Source of the DNA: Thiorhodococcus sp.
Lineage (GTDB): Bacteria; Pseudomonadota; Gammaproteobacteria; Chromatiales; Chromatiaceae
Reading direction: 5' to 3'
DNA length: 64,000 nucleotides
Assembly: GCA_029257385.1 (NCBI GenBank)
Contig: JARIBS010000033.1
Location: 1 to 64,000, forward strand
In this document: in pieces, positions 41,833-49,842 of the stretch
How the letters are laid out: each line of letters starts with the position of its first letter
Position numbering within the stretch: position 1 is the first letter of the stretch
Position numbers and translations under genes: made by a program
The notes under the pieces: generated by a model
Told to the model about the DNA's origin: nothing
The model's database searches: none
The model's input: only the letters and a program-made list of their open reading frames with translations

Positions 41833-43665
41833 ATGTGCGGAATCGTCGGTGCCATCGCTCAACGTCCGGTTGCGGCAATCCTACTCGAAGGGCTGCGTCG
41901 GCTCGAATATCGGGGCTACGACTCGGCTGGACTCGCGGTGCTCGATGAGGCGCAGCGTCTCAATCGCGTCCGCACGCTCGGCAAGGTCGCCCGCCTCTGT
42001 GAGGAGGTCGCGGCCAATCCGCTTAGCGGGACGCTCGGCATCGCCCATACACGCTGGGCGACCCATGGCGAGCCCGCGACGCACAATGCCCATCCCCATG
42101 TCAGCCACGACCGCTGTGCCGTCGTTCATAACGGCATCGTCGAGAACCATGAGGCGCTGCGGATTGAGCAGATCGCGGCCGGTCACAGCTTCACCTCCCA
42201 GACCGATACCGAGGTCGTCGTACACGCGATCCACGATGCACTCGCACAAGGCGCCAGTCTGATCGAGGCCGTGCGCCAAGTGGCGATGCGCTTGCGCGGT
42301 GCCTTTGCGCTCGGGGTGATTGATGCCGAAAATCCCGAGCACTTGGTCGCCGCGCGGCAGGGCAGTCCGCTGGTCATCGGGATCGGGTTCGGCGAGCATT
42401 TCATCGCCTCCGACGTCTTTGCACTGTTGCCCGTGACCAATCGCTTCATCTTTCTCGAAGAAGGCGATATCGCCGAACTGACGCGGGAATCGGTGCGCAT
42501 CTGGGACCGTGATGGCCAGTTGGTCGAGCGTGCGGTCAAGACCTCATCGGTGAGCGCTGAAGCGACCGAGCGTGGCACTTATCGCCACTACATGCAGAAG
42601 GAGATCTTCGAGCAACCCCGGGCGATCGCCGACACCCTGGAAGGGCGCCTGAGCGGTGATCGCATCCTGCCCGAGACCTTTGGCAACCAGGCCAGCGAGC
42701 TGTTTGCCTCCATCCGGGCGGTGACCATCGTCGCGTGCGGCACCAGCTTTCACGCGGCGCTGGTCGCGCGCTACTGGATGGAGTCCATCGCCGGCGTGCC
42801 CTGTCAGGTCGAGGTCGCCAGCGAGTATCGCTATCGCCGACATGTGGTCGCCGAGAACGCCCTCTTCGTCACCCTCTCCCAGTCCGGCGAGACGGCCGAT
42901 ACCCTGGCCGCGCTGCGCCAAGCCAAGGCATCCGGCTACGCAACCACGCTGGCCATCTGCAACGTGCCCGAAAGCTCACTGGTGCGCGAGTCGGATCTGG
43001 TCTTTCTCACCCATGCCGGTCCAGAGATCGGGGTGGCCTCCACCAAAGCCTTTACCACGCAACTCATCGGTCTGCTCCTGCTCACGGTCACCCTCGGGCG
43101 GTTCAACCGGCTCGACGCATCCGATGAGGCCCGGCTCGTGGCGCTGATGCGGTCGGTGCCTGGCAAGGTCGAGGAGGCACTAGCACTGGATGCGCGTATC
43201 GCAGAACTTGCCGAGCAATTCGTCGACAAGCAGCACACGCTGTTTCTCGGACGCGGCGAGCAGTACCCCATTGCGATGGAAGGGGCGCTCAAGCTCAAAG
43301 AGATTTCCTACATCCATGCCGAGGCCTATCCCGCCGGAGAACTCAAGCACGGTCCGCTGGCCCTGATCGATGAGCAGATGCCGGTGGTCGCCGTCGCGCC
43401 AAACAATACCCTATTGGAAAAGCTCAAATCCAATCTCGAAGAGGTCCGTGCCCGTGGTGGACAGCTCTACGTCTTCGCTGACTTTCACGTATCCATAGAC
43501 GAGTGCGAGGGTGTCAGCGTCATCCGTCTGCCCGAGACCGACGACCTGATCGACCCCATCATCTTCACTATTCCGCTGCAACTGCTCGCCTACCACGTCG
43601 CCGTACTCAAGGGTACCGATGTCGACCAGCCGAGGAATCTCGCGAAATCGGTGACTGTCGAGTAG
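41833..43665 (+). CDS. glmS: Glutamine-fructose-6-phosphate aminotransferase (isomerizing)
   Basis: A 610-residue enzyme feeding the GlcNAc pathway. The N-terminal nucleophile is Cys2 (MCGIVGAIA), the glutaminase domain contains [11 protein letters not shown], and two SIS domains follow ([29 protein letters not shown]). It ends with the KSVTVE tail. In many gammaproteobacteria glmS mRNA is controlled by small RNAs; nothing of that kind, and no glmS ribozyme, is evident in the 43-base gap upstream. Confidence 0.98.
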   Translation: MCGIVGAIAQRPVAAILLEGLRRLEYRGYDSAGLAVLDEAQRLNRVRTLGKVARLCEEVAANPLSGTLGIAHTRWATHGEPATHNAHPHVSHDRCAVVHNGIVENHEALRIEQIAAGHSFTSQTDTEVVVHAIHDALAQGASLIEAVRQVAMRLRGAFALGVIDAENPEHLVAARQGSPLVIGIGFGEHFIASDVFALLPVTNRFIFLEEGDIAELTRESVRIWDRDGQLVERAVKTSSVSAEATERGTYRHYMQKEIFEQPRAIADTLEGRLSGDRILPETFGNQASELFASIRAVTIVACGTSFHAALVARYWMESIAGVPCQVEVASEYRYRRHVVAENALFVTLSQSGETADTLAALRQAKASGYATTLAICNVPESSLVRESDLVFLTHAGPEIGVASTKAFTTQLIGLLLLTVTLGRFNRLDASDEARLVALMRSVPGKVEEALALDARIAELAEQFVDKQHTLFLGRGEQYPIAMEGALKLKEISYIHAEAYPAGELKHGPLALIDEQMPVVAVAPNNTLLEKLKSNLEEVRARGGQLYVFADFHVSIDECEGVSVIRLPETDDLIDPIIFTIPLQLLAYHVAVLKGTDVDQPRNLAKSVTVE

Positions 43666-43789
43666 GGTCGTCAACAGCGGATCTGAAATGTGTCAAGTGA
43701 CAATAAAGTTTGTGATTATTCACGAATCCCAGCCGAATCTGTAGGTCTGATCGACACTCTGAGTAGACACAACCTGCGGGAGGCGCGCG

Positions 43790-44025
43790 ATGGCCCAGAA
43801 CCTGGTTCAGTTTCAGAAAGGCTTGAGTCTGTTGGATTTTCTCAAGGAGTATGAGACCGAGGAGGCGTGCAGACAGGCGCTTGAGCAGTGGCGTTGGCCG
43901 CAGGGCTTTATCGTAGTCGCCGGCACGAGCCGGTACGTTTGCGCACCCGAGCGCTTTTGCAGTGCCGCCACTGCCGTCATCAAGCCTCGCTGACGGCCGG
44001 CACCGTCTTTGCGGCCACCAAGCTG
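43790..44025 (+). pseudogene. IS1595-family transposase, N-terminal fragment, frameshifted
   Basis: The reading from 43790 (MAQNLVQFQKGLSLLDFL, then QALEQWRWPQGF) matches the conserved opening of IS1595 transposases. The zinc-ribbon continuation (CRHCRHQASLTAGTVFAATKL) is found at 43963-44025 in another frame, so at least one frameshift separates them and the first zinc knuckle is lost. The catalytic DDE domain is missing altogether. Confidence 0.8.
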
Positions 44026-44027
44026 AT

Positions 44028-44153
44028 GAACTCAGCTTCGACGCCGACATAGTTCTTGGCGTCCGCGTCGATGAAAGCCTCCTCGACCTCAGCGGACAGG
44101 GTTTCTTGGGTGCCTTTGAGGGCCAGCACATAACCACCGGCGAGCGCGAGCCG
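44028..44153 (-). pseudogene. ISAs1-family transposase fragment
   Basis: On the minus strand the segment ALAGGYVLALKGTQETLS followed by AEVEEAFIDADAKNY resembles the GGDYVLALKGNQ core of ISAs1-family (DDE) transposases. Only about 40 codons are recognisable, flanked on both sides by pieces of unrelated elements. Confidence 0.65.
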
Positions 44154-44156
44154 ACT

Positions 44157-44480
44157 GGACGCCATTGCTTCGACCAGGGTTGTGCCCTTCACGGCATTGA
44201 GCACCGGCTCATCGCCCCCCGTCACCCCCAGACCAACGGGATGGTGGAACGCTTCAATGGGCGCATCGCCGAGGTGCTCGCCACCACCCGCTTCGATTGC
44301 GCACAGAACCTAGCCGATATCCTCACCGGCTATGTTCGGTTATACAACCAACAGATCCCACAGAAGGCGCTCGGACACATCGCGCCGATTCAAGCGCTCA
44401 AAGACTGGCAACAGACATGTCCCGAACGCTTTAAAAAAAGGGTCTATAATCTTACGAGACTTGACACTTACGGGATTTGA
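44157..44480 (+). pseudogene. IS481-family transposase, C-terminal fragment
   Basis: The frame contains GRHCFDQGCALHGIEHRL, PRHPQTNGMVERFNGRIAEVL, YVRLYNQQIPQKALGHIAPIQAL and KDWQQTCPERFKKRVYNL, the last third of the rve-type catalytic core and C-terminus of IS481 transposases, including the catalytic glutamate in MVERFNGRI. The N-terminal helix-turn-helix and the first two aspartates are absent, so the product would be inactive. Confidence 0.85.
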
Positions 44481-44520
44481 CATCTATTGATTCCATTCTT
44501 CACGATTCCGTTTGAGCGAC

Positions 44521-44560
44521 ACGGGCACTACCATTTATCCTATAAATACGGGCACTACCA
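44521..44560 (+). repeat. Tandem 13-base direct repeat (ACGGGCACTACCA)
   Basis: Exact copies at 44521-44533 and 44548-44560, 27 bases apart. The core GCACTACC returns at 45381-45388, and an inverted form (ATAGTGCCC) lies at 45297-45305, at the 3' end of the membrane protein gene. The four copies bracket the AT-rich insert and may be recognition repeats of a mobile element. Confidence 0.7.
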
Positions 44561-44607
44561 AATAATGATCCTGTTATGATTTTTCGTCTGTTACGAGTCA
44601 CGAGAGA

Positions 44608-44640
44608 CAACAAAAAGACCACCAGCTTTAGTTGGTGGTC
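44608..44640 (-). terminator. Intrinsic terminator pointing left, without an obvious gene
   Basis: Read on the minus strand, GACCACCA...TGGTGGTC forms a stem of at least eight pairs with a short loop, directly followed by TTTTTGTTG. No minus-strand gene is visible just to its right, because the adjacent gene runs plus. On the plus strand the same hairpin (with a G-U pair) ends only 8 bases before the ribosome-binding site of the next gene, so it might instead influence that gene. Confidence 0.6.
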
Positions 44641-44663
44641 ATTGAGCTGAGGAGTCTAAGCAC

Positions 44664-45317
44664 ATGAAATTATTACTTTCCTCTCGTGAGCAACTTCGAT
44701 CAAATTGGAAAATGATCGCTTTGATATTAATCATATCGGCATTTCTTTTAAGCACTGCGTTGCTATTACACTTATGGAAAGGCATACCCGTCGGCAACTT
44801 AACACGTGACCCAAATGCCATTGTTGGAGCTCCTTTTTATAACGGATTTATTTCTCAAATAGGCATCTTCTTTTGGTCCGCTTCAGCAGCTATATGCATT
44901 TTTTCGGCCAAAATTATTACGAAAGGCCATGATAGTCTCAACATTAAGAGTTTTCTTTTTTTCTCCGGTCTGCTAACACTGGCTCTCAGCCTTGATGACG
45001 CTTTTCAACTTCACGAAGGTGTGTTGCCTTATTTAGGTGTGCCTGAAGAAGTTGTGATTGCCGTTTATGCTGGGTTTTTGATTTTTTACCTTATCAGATT
45101 CTATTCGGTAATATTAAATACACAGTACATCTTATTGGTGATCGCATTAGTATTTTTTGGTGTTTCTATCATTTTAGACTTATTTAATATTCCTTTTTTA
45201 AGCTCTAACCTATTTGAAGATGGCGCTAAAATGGCTGGTATAGTGAGTTGGTTTTTTTACTTTTTTCGAGTTGGAAAAGCTGCGGTTTCTTGCCGGATAG
45301 TGCCCTTTTCTGTATGA
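44664..45317 (+). CDS. AT-rich gene for a six-helix membrane protein of unknown function
   Basis: A 217-residue protein with hydrophobic segments near 18-38, 63-82, 94-112, 128-150, 154-173 and 190-205. A polar motif LSLDDAFQLHEGVLPYLG lies between helices three and four and may be functional. I do not recognise the family. GAGGAG at 44649-44654 is a strong ribosome-binding site, so it is probably translated. Base composition is far more AT-rich than all neighbours, and it lies beside IS remnants, both signs of acquisition. The last residues (CRIVPFSV) are encoded by the inverted copy of the local repeat, so the 3' end may be truncated. Confidence 0.75.
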   Translation: MKLLLSSREQLRSNWKMIALILIISAFLLSTALLLHLWKGIPVGNLTRDPNAIVGAPFYNGFISQIGIFFWSASAAICIFSAKIITKGHDSLNIKSFLFFSGLLTLALSLDDAFQLHEGVLPYLGVPEEVVIAVYAGFLIFYLIRFYSVILNTQYILLVIALVFFGVSIILDLFNIPFLSSNLFEDGAKMAGIVSWFFYFFRVGKAAVSCRIVPFSV

Positions 45318-45448
45318 TGATGGAAAATTTCACTTATTTTTAATCAATGCATTAGGGCTTATGTCATCATATAGATAAGAGCACTACCGATTGATTTTTA
45401 AATAAGCTCTTTATGTGTTTCGAGCAGATCCCGACAGAGGCCTGAGAA

Positions 45449-45568
45449 ATGCATAAAGAGCCAATATTATATATCTTTGATGCGATTTCCCTGACTACCA
45501 AGGATCAAACTCTCGAGCACTTTATTCGGGTTATCGCCCCGCAGCTGGAGCGATTCATTCCGCAGTGA
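45449..45568 (+). CDS. Small ORF of 39 residues, possibly a gene fragment
   Basis: It reads MHKEPILYIFDAISLTTKD, then QTLEHFIRVIAPQLERFIPQ and a TGA stop. It contains amphipathic stretches but no recognised domain. Upstream CCTGAGAA is a poor ribosome-binding site. The 130 bases before it (45318-45448) are AT-rich and hold nothing recognisable apart from one GCACTACC repeat. It could be the tail of a longer gene lost through IS activity. Confidence 0.35.
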   Translation: MHKEPILYIFDAISLTTKDQTLEHFIRVIAPQLERFIPQ

Positions 45569-45582
45569 GCAGTCTATGCCCA

Positions 45583-45604
45583 GAGAGATCCGATTGGATC
45601 TCTC
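45583..45604. terminator. Perfect 9-bp hairpin downstream of the lipocalin gene
   Basis: GAGAGATCC (45583-45591) and GGATCTCTC (45596-45604) pair without mismatch around GATT. It lies 12 bases beyond the lipocalin stop (minus strand) and 15 bases after the small plus-strand ORF. No T-run follows on either strand. Confidence 0.55.
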
Positions 45605-45615
45605 GCGGCTTCAGG

Positions 45616-46158
45616 TTATTGCGGCCACTGTTGAGGGGTTTTCTTGATCTTGCTCGTGTCGTAGCCGAGCGATCCGGCGAAGGCGATGACCTCATCATAT
45701 TGCGCGGTTGTGATCGCAGGCTGGCGCGCCATGATCCAGATATAATCGCGTTTCGCTCGAGCCACGATCGTGATGCTGTAGTCGGGGTTTAGCCAGACGA
45801 TGCGAAAATCAGCCTTGAAAGGCCAGATGAATTGCATATACCAGAGCGCGTTGGTGGTCGTGTCACGCACGAAGCCGGTGGGATGATAGGTCTTCAGCGG
45901 TCCGTCGAAGGCATCCTTGTTGAACAGGAATGTCGTGGCAATGGTTCCATCGTCGTTCAGAGCATATCTCTCGATGGCGTTGTGGGCGCCTTTATCGACG
46001 AAGGTCGGGATATTGGCAATGACGTACCAGTCTCCCATGAAGCGTTCGAGATCGACGTGATCGACTGTATCCATCGGTTCTCCTCCGTCGTCGGTGCAGG
46101 CACTCATGGACACGAGTAGTGAGAGTGCGACTATGAGCGTAAATGTGCGTTTTAGCAT
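45616..46158 (-). CDS. blc: Bacterial lipocalin (Blc-type lipoprotein)
   Basis: A 180-residue lipocalin with an N-terminal lipoprotein signal (LLVSMSAC; the cysteine would carry the lipid) and the lipocalin signature FMGDWYVIANIPTFVDKG. Conserved LWYMQFIWPFKADFRIVWL and ARAKRDYIWIMARQP follow. E. coli Blc is an outer-membrane lysophospholipid carrier. The ATG at 46158 starts right before the signal peptide. It is the last gene of a three-gene minus-strand operon with two membrane proteins. Confidence 0.92.
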   Translation of the reverse strand: MLKRTFTLIVALSLLVSMSACTDDGGEPMDTVDHVDLERFMGDWYVIANIPTFVDKGAHNAIERYALNDDGTIATTFLFNKDAFDGPLKTYHPTGFVRDTTTNALWYMQFIWPFKADFRIVWLNPDYSITIVARAKRDYIWIMARQPAITTAQYDEVIAFAGSLGYDTSKIKKTPQQWPQ

Positions 46159-46216
46159 GAAATCGGTTCTCGAATAATTCAAGTTCAGCATCCGGCTCGG
46201 ACGATGCCTGCTCTAG

Positions 46217-46987
46217 CTAAGTCTTTGGCGGTCCCGGGAAAAAGGCGTTGGTGCGCCGCACGTAGTTATGATAACCGGGCCGTCTTTCGCCGATATCTTT
46301 CTCCATCAATGACACTCCGGAGACACGCAGCAGCAGAAAAGTGATGAGAACGGGCGACAGCAGCGTCCACCATCCTCCGGCAGACACGGCAAAGAGATAG
46401 AAGCCCCACCAGATACATGCCTCGCCGAAGTAATTGGGATGGCGCGTATAACGCCAGAGCCCCTGATCCAAGACCTTGCCTTGATTGCTCGGGTCCGATT
46501 TGAAGTCCGCGAGCTGCTTGTCACCGATGGCCTCGAAGGCGAAACCAGTCAGCCAGAGGCCCAGCGCCACTAAATCCAGCAGCCCTAAGGGTGTGGGCGA
46601 GGTGGCCGCCAGCAAGGGCATCGAGATCAGCCAGGCGAGCACGGCCTGCAAACCGAAGACGATGTAGATGCTCTTCCACCAAAACCTTGGTTGGTTGTTC
46701 GATCGTATCTCTTGATAGCGAGAGTCTTCTTCCTTGCCGCGATTGCGCTGTGCGATATGCACCGCGAGTCGGATTGCCCAGATGGCGGTCAAGGCCACGA
46801 CAAGCCAGGCGCGACTGCTCTGCTCAGGGGCCGATACCAGATACACCAGACCCATCACCAGAAAGAAGATCGACCACATCGAGTCGACGAAACTGACATC
46901 CTTCAGCTGAATGCTGACCAGCCAGCCAATGAACCCCAACGCCAGCGCGAAGCCGAGCGCGGTAAAATAGACGCCTACATCAAACAT
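46217..46987 (-). CDS. DUF1295 membrane protein (steroid reductase/ICMT-like)
   Basis: A 256-residue protein with about six membrane helices and the signature LWRYTRHPNYFGEACIWWGFYLF, shared by DUF1295 proteins and related to steroid 5-alpha-reductase and isoprenylcysteine methyltransferase folds. VSFVDSMWSIFFLVMGL is the family's N-terminal mark. Its substrate is unknown; a lipid is likely. It overlaps the upstream DUF2878 gene by 8 bases, so they are co-translated. Confidence 0.88.
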   Translation of the reverse strand: MFDVGVYFTALGFALALGFIGWLVSIQLKDVSFVDSMWSIFFLVMGLVYLVSAPEQSSRAWLVVALTAIWAIRLAVHIAQRNRGKEEDSRYQEIRSNNQPRFWWKSIYIVFGLQAVLAWLISMPLLAATSPTPLGLLDLVALGLWLTGFAFEAIGDKQLADFKSDPSNQGKVLDQGLWRYTRHPNYFGEACIWWGFYLFAVSAGGWWTLLSPVLITFLLLRVSGVSLMEKDIGERRPGYHNYVRRTNAFFPGPPKT

Positions 46988-47552
46988 TGCGATTTCTCCT
47001 ATCCAGTTCCAATGGCCTCACGCTATCGCTAGCGTCTTTGCCCAGGCGATCTAGGCGCCCAGCGATCCATGCCGAGACCGGCATCAGGAAGAACCACCCC
47101 GCGGCCAGCACGGCGAGCGCGACCAGTGCATCTGGGAAGATGACGCCACCGAGCTTTTCCCCTGCATAGTAAGCCAAGGGTCCGCCCAATGCGCCAAGGG
47201 CGCACGCAAGATACCAACGCCCCCGCAGCCAGGCCAGGGAGACGTTCAAGGTCGTCGCAAAGGCGACCCACATGGCAATAATCCAAACCGGCGCGAGCCA
47301 GGGCGCAAGCATACCCGATGGGTATGCGAGGAAGCCGAAGCGCACGAGCAGACTGTCCCAGAGTGTTCCGATAATGCCGATTGTGAGCACCATCACCGCC
47401 TCGGGCGCCGGTCTGGCAGTTTGATACAGATGCAGCGCCACCACGGCCGTCGTCACGATGACGCCGAGCCAGGGCAGGTCGTTGGCTCCGCCGAGCACGG
47501 ATGCGAACCAGGCGATTTGAAAGGCGATAAGGTTGACGAGAATACGTGTCAC
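46980..47552 (-). CDS. DUF2878 family membrane protein
   Basis: A 190-residue protein with five to six membrane helices (from LVNLIAFQIAWFASVLGG to ALAVLAAGWFFLMPVSAW). The order DUF2878-DUF1295-lipocalin is often seen beside cyclopropane fatty acid synthase genes in proteobacteria, but no such synthase is present here. The start is a GTG with AGGGA about 8 bases upstream. The role is unknown, probably membrane-lipid related. Confidence 0.8.
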   Translation of the reverse strand: MTRILVNLIAFQIAWFASVLGGANDLPWLGVIVTTAVVALHLYQTARPAPEAVMVLTIGIIGTLWDSLLVRFGFLAYPSGMLAPWLAPVWIIAMWVAFATTLNVSLAWLRGRWYLACALGALGGPLAYYAGEKLGGVIFPDALVALAVLAAGWFFLMPVSAWIAGRLDRLGKDASDSVRPLELDRRNRNV

Positions 47553-47730
47553 GGACGATCCCTGAGTTGTGGGGGCTTAAGTTAGTGGTTCACCTGATGT
47601 CCGAGCGGCAAATATACAAGACGCAACGCTGGGCTTGTCATCACGGGAGAAGACTTCGATCATGGCGCTCGCGATCCGGTAACAGTCGCGTTGCCAGGAT
47701 CGTCATTTCCAATCATCCAAAGAGGTTTTC

Positions 47731-48408
47731 ATGAACTTAGATTTCTCAAAAGCCGCTGCAACCGCAGCCATCGTTTCGGTACTCATCTCGGGCTGCGCCG
47801 CAGATGGCTCGGGTATGACCGAAACCGGCCGGGGCGCAGCCATCGGAACCACCGGCGGGGCGGCAGCGGGTGCGCTCATCGGCTCGTTGAGCGCCGACGC
47901 CGGAAAGGGCGCTCTCATTGGTGCCGTCGGTGGTGCCCTGATGGGGACCGCAGTCGGTGCTTACATGCAAGAGCAGCGCCAGGACTTCGAGAAGGCGCTG
48001 GCACCCGAGATAGCAAGTGGGGTCATCCGCGTTCAGATGCTGCCAAATGATGAGCTTCTGGTTGGCATGACGGGGGCGACGACCTTCGAGATCGACTCGG
48101 ACCAGATCAAGCCGGGTTTCTACAGCACCATGGACAAGATTGCCAATATCGTGAAGAAGTACGGCAAGACTCAATTGGCCGTCGCCGGACATACCGATAA
48201 CACTGGATCGGCCGCACACAATCAGCGGCTTTCCGAGCGGCGCGCCTTATCGGTGCATAGTTATTTGGAGCGTAGCGGCGTGCTTGCCCAGCGCATCTCC
48301 TCTGCCGGGTTCGGACTCAACAGGCCCATCGCGAACAACGAAACCGAACAGGGTCGGCGGCTCAACCGTCGGGTAGACATCATGATCATGCCCATCACCG
48401 CAGGCTAG
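47731..48408 (+). CDS. OmpA-family outer-membrane lipoprotein with glycine-zipper region
   Basis: A 225-residue lipoprotein with signal ending LISGC. Residues 33-80 are a glycine zipper (GAAIGTTGGAAAGALIGSL...). The C-terminal OmpA domain binds peptidoglycan, with VAGHTDNTGSAAHNQRLSERRALSVHSYL and the terminal RRLNRRVDIMI. It resembles YiaD/YfiB-type proteins. A ribosome-binding site AAAGAGG lies 5-6 bases before the ATG. It is a single-gene unit ending at a hairpin. Confidence 0.92.
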   Translation: MNLDFSKAAATAAIVSVLISGCAADGSGMTETGRGAAIGTTGGAAAGALIGSLSADAGKGALIGAVGGALMGTAVGAYMQEQRQDFEKALAPEIASGVIRVQMLPNDELLVGMTGATTFEIDSDQIKPGFYSTMDKIANIVKKYGKTQLAVAGHTDNTGSAAHNQRLSERRALSVHSYLERSGVLAQRISSAGFGLNRPIANNETEQGRRLNRRVDIMIMPITAG

Positions 48409-48457
48409 CTGGGGCGCATCACCTGGCCGCTGATCAAAGCGGCCAGTAAGACAGCAT

Positions 48458-48480
48458 AAACGCGGCTTCGAGCCGCGTTT
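48458..48480. terminator. Bidirectional terminator between the OmpA-like gene and cydX
   Basis: AAACGCGGCT (48458-48467) pairs perfectly with AGCCGCGTTT (48471-48480) around a TCG loop. The A/T ends give a short T-run on both strands, suitable for both converging transcripts. Confidence 0.75.
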
Positions 48481-48502
48481 ATCGTGACGCAACCGCGCTC
48501 GA

Positions 48503-48622
48503 TCAGGCGTGCTGATCGTCCTCGGCGCTATCTTGGTACTGTTCAGACTCGTACCACATGACGTTGATGATGCCGAAAGCCAGTGCGAGCAGAACGCCCA
48601 GCATCCAGGTGAAATACCACAT
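48503..48622 (-). CDS. cydX: Cytochrome bd oxidase small subunit CydX
   Basis: A 39-residue single-helix protein reading MWYFTWMLGVLLALAFGII, then NVMWYESEQYQD and an acidic end. E. coli CydX starts MWYFAWILGTLLA, an unmistakable match. CydX stabilises the heme b595/d site of cytochrome bd. It lies 62 bases downstream of cydB, with AAAGGA as ribosome-binding site. It is below the size cut-off of most gene finders. Confidence 0.93.
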   Translation of the reverse strand: MWYFTWMLGVLLALAFGIINVMWYESEQYQDSAEDDQHA

Positions 48623-48684
48623 GCATTGTTCCTTTCAGTTGCGACTCGAGAAACGCCAGGCCGGTCCCGCGAAGGCGTGTTGTC

Positions 48685-49827
48685 TTAGTACGCCAGATGA
48701 TCTTGAGACTCAATCTCCTCGACCGTGACGCGCCGCCACATCTTGGTGTAGGTCCAAGTCGTATAGAGCAGAATCAGTGGCACAAAGATCGCGGCGGCCC
48801 AGAACATCACTGTCAGTGTCAGATGACTCGACACCGCGTCCCAAACGATCAGGCTGCTGTTGGGGTTGGTGCTCGAGGGCATGATGAAGGGAAACATGGC
48901 CGCGCCTACCGTCATGATGATGCCGGCCAGGCCCAGGCTGCTGGCCAGCAGGCCCAGCCCCGGCCGGTTCAACATGGATGCCAGGATCGCGAGTCCGAAG
49001 CCGCCGAACCCCAATAACGGGAAGGCCAGCGTCCAGGGATGAGTGGCGTAATTGCTCAGCCAGGCACCGGCCTCCTGCACCACTTCCTTGGCGAGCGGGT
49101 TAGGGGTTGCGCCCAGGGCCGGCATGGACACGACGCGATAGCCGTCGATCCCGAGGCTCAACCAAATGCCCGCGAGTGCGAAGGCGATGATGGTGAGCAG
49201 ACCGGCTTTCTTCGCCATGACCTTGGCGCGGGTGGCGATCGGCTCGGCCGTGCGCAGTTGCAGCCAGATGGCGCCATGCGTGACCAGCATCGCCAGACTC
49301 ACCACGCCCGTCAGCAGCGCGAAAGGATTGAACAGACCGAAGAAGCCGCCGCTGTAGTAGGAGCGCAGTAGCTCGTCGAGGTGGAAGGGTACGCCCTGTA
49401 GCAGATTGCCGAAGGCAACGCCAAAGACCAACGCGGGCACCACCCCGCCCACGAACAAGCCCCAATCCCAGGTATTGCGCCAGCGCGGATCGGCGATCTT
49501 GTTGCGATAGTCAAAACCGACCGGTCGAAAGAACAGCGCGAACAGCACCAACAGCATCGCGAAGTAAAAGCCCGAGAAGGCCGTTGCATAGACGATCGGC
49601 CAAGCCGCGAAGATGGCCCCGGCCGCGGTGATCAGCCACACTTGATTGCCGTCCCAATGCGGGCCGACGGTGTTGATGATGACGCGCCGCTCGACATCGG
49701 TCTTGCCGAGGATGGGCAGTAGCACACCGACGCCCATGTCCATGCCGCCGGTGACGGCAAAACCGATGAAGAGCACCCCCAACAGCACCCACCAGATAAG
49801 TTTCAGCGTTTCATAATCGAAAATCAT
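48685..49827 (-). CDS. cydB: Cytochrome bd ubiquinol oxidase subunit II
   Basis: A 380-residue membrane subunit with about eight helices. Family marks are MIFDYETLKLIWWVLLGVLFIGFAVTGGMDMG at the N-terminus, VGPHWDGNQVWLI, and FALFFRPVGFDYRNK. Residue count matches E. coli CydB (379). It starts 15 bases after cydA. Confidence 0.97.
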   Translation of the reverse strand: MIFDYETLKLIWWVLLGVLFIGFAVTGGMDMGVGVLLPILGKTDVERRVIINTVGPHWDGNQVWLITAAGAIFAAWPIVYATAFSGFYFAMLLVLFALFFRPVGFDYRNKIADPRWRNTWDWGLFVGGVVPALVFGVAFGNLLQGVPFHLDELLRSYYSGGFFGLFNPFALLTGVVSLAMLVTHGAIWLQLRTAEPIATRAKVMAKKAGLLTIIAFALAGIWLSLGIDGYRVVSMPALGATPNPLAKEVVQEAGAWLSNYATHPWTLAFPLLGFGGFGLAILASMLNRPGLGLLASSLGLAGIIMTVGAAMFPFIMPSSTNPNSSLIVWDAVSSHLTLTVMFWAAAIFVPLILLYTTWTYTKMWRRVTVEEIESQDHLAY

Positions 49828-49842
49828 GTGCCTGCCTCCCGG

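Larger units (their letters stand above)
43690..44467. mobile_element. Decayed insertion-sequence cluster bounded by IS481-like inverted repeats
   Basis: GTGTCAAGT at 43690-43698 and its exact inverse ACTTGACAC at 44459-44467 bound this segment, which lies right after glmS. Inside are pieces of three transposase families in different frames and on both strands, none complete. The right half is the end of an IS481-type transposase, so the repeats are probably that element's ends, with the interior deleted and replaced by other fragments. It cannot transpose by itself. Confidence 0.7.
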
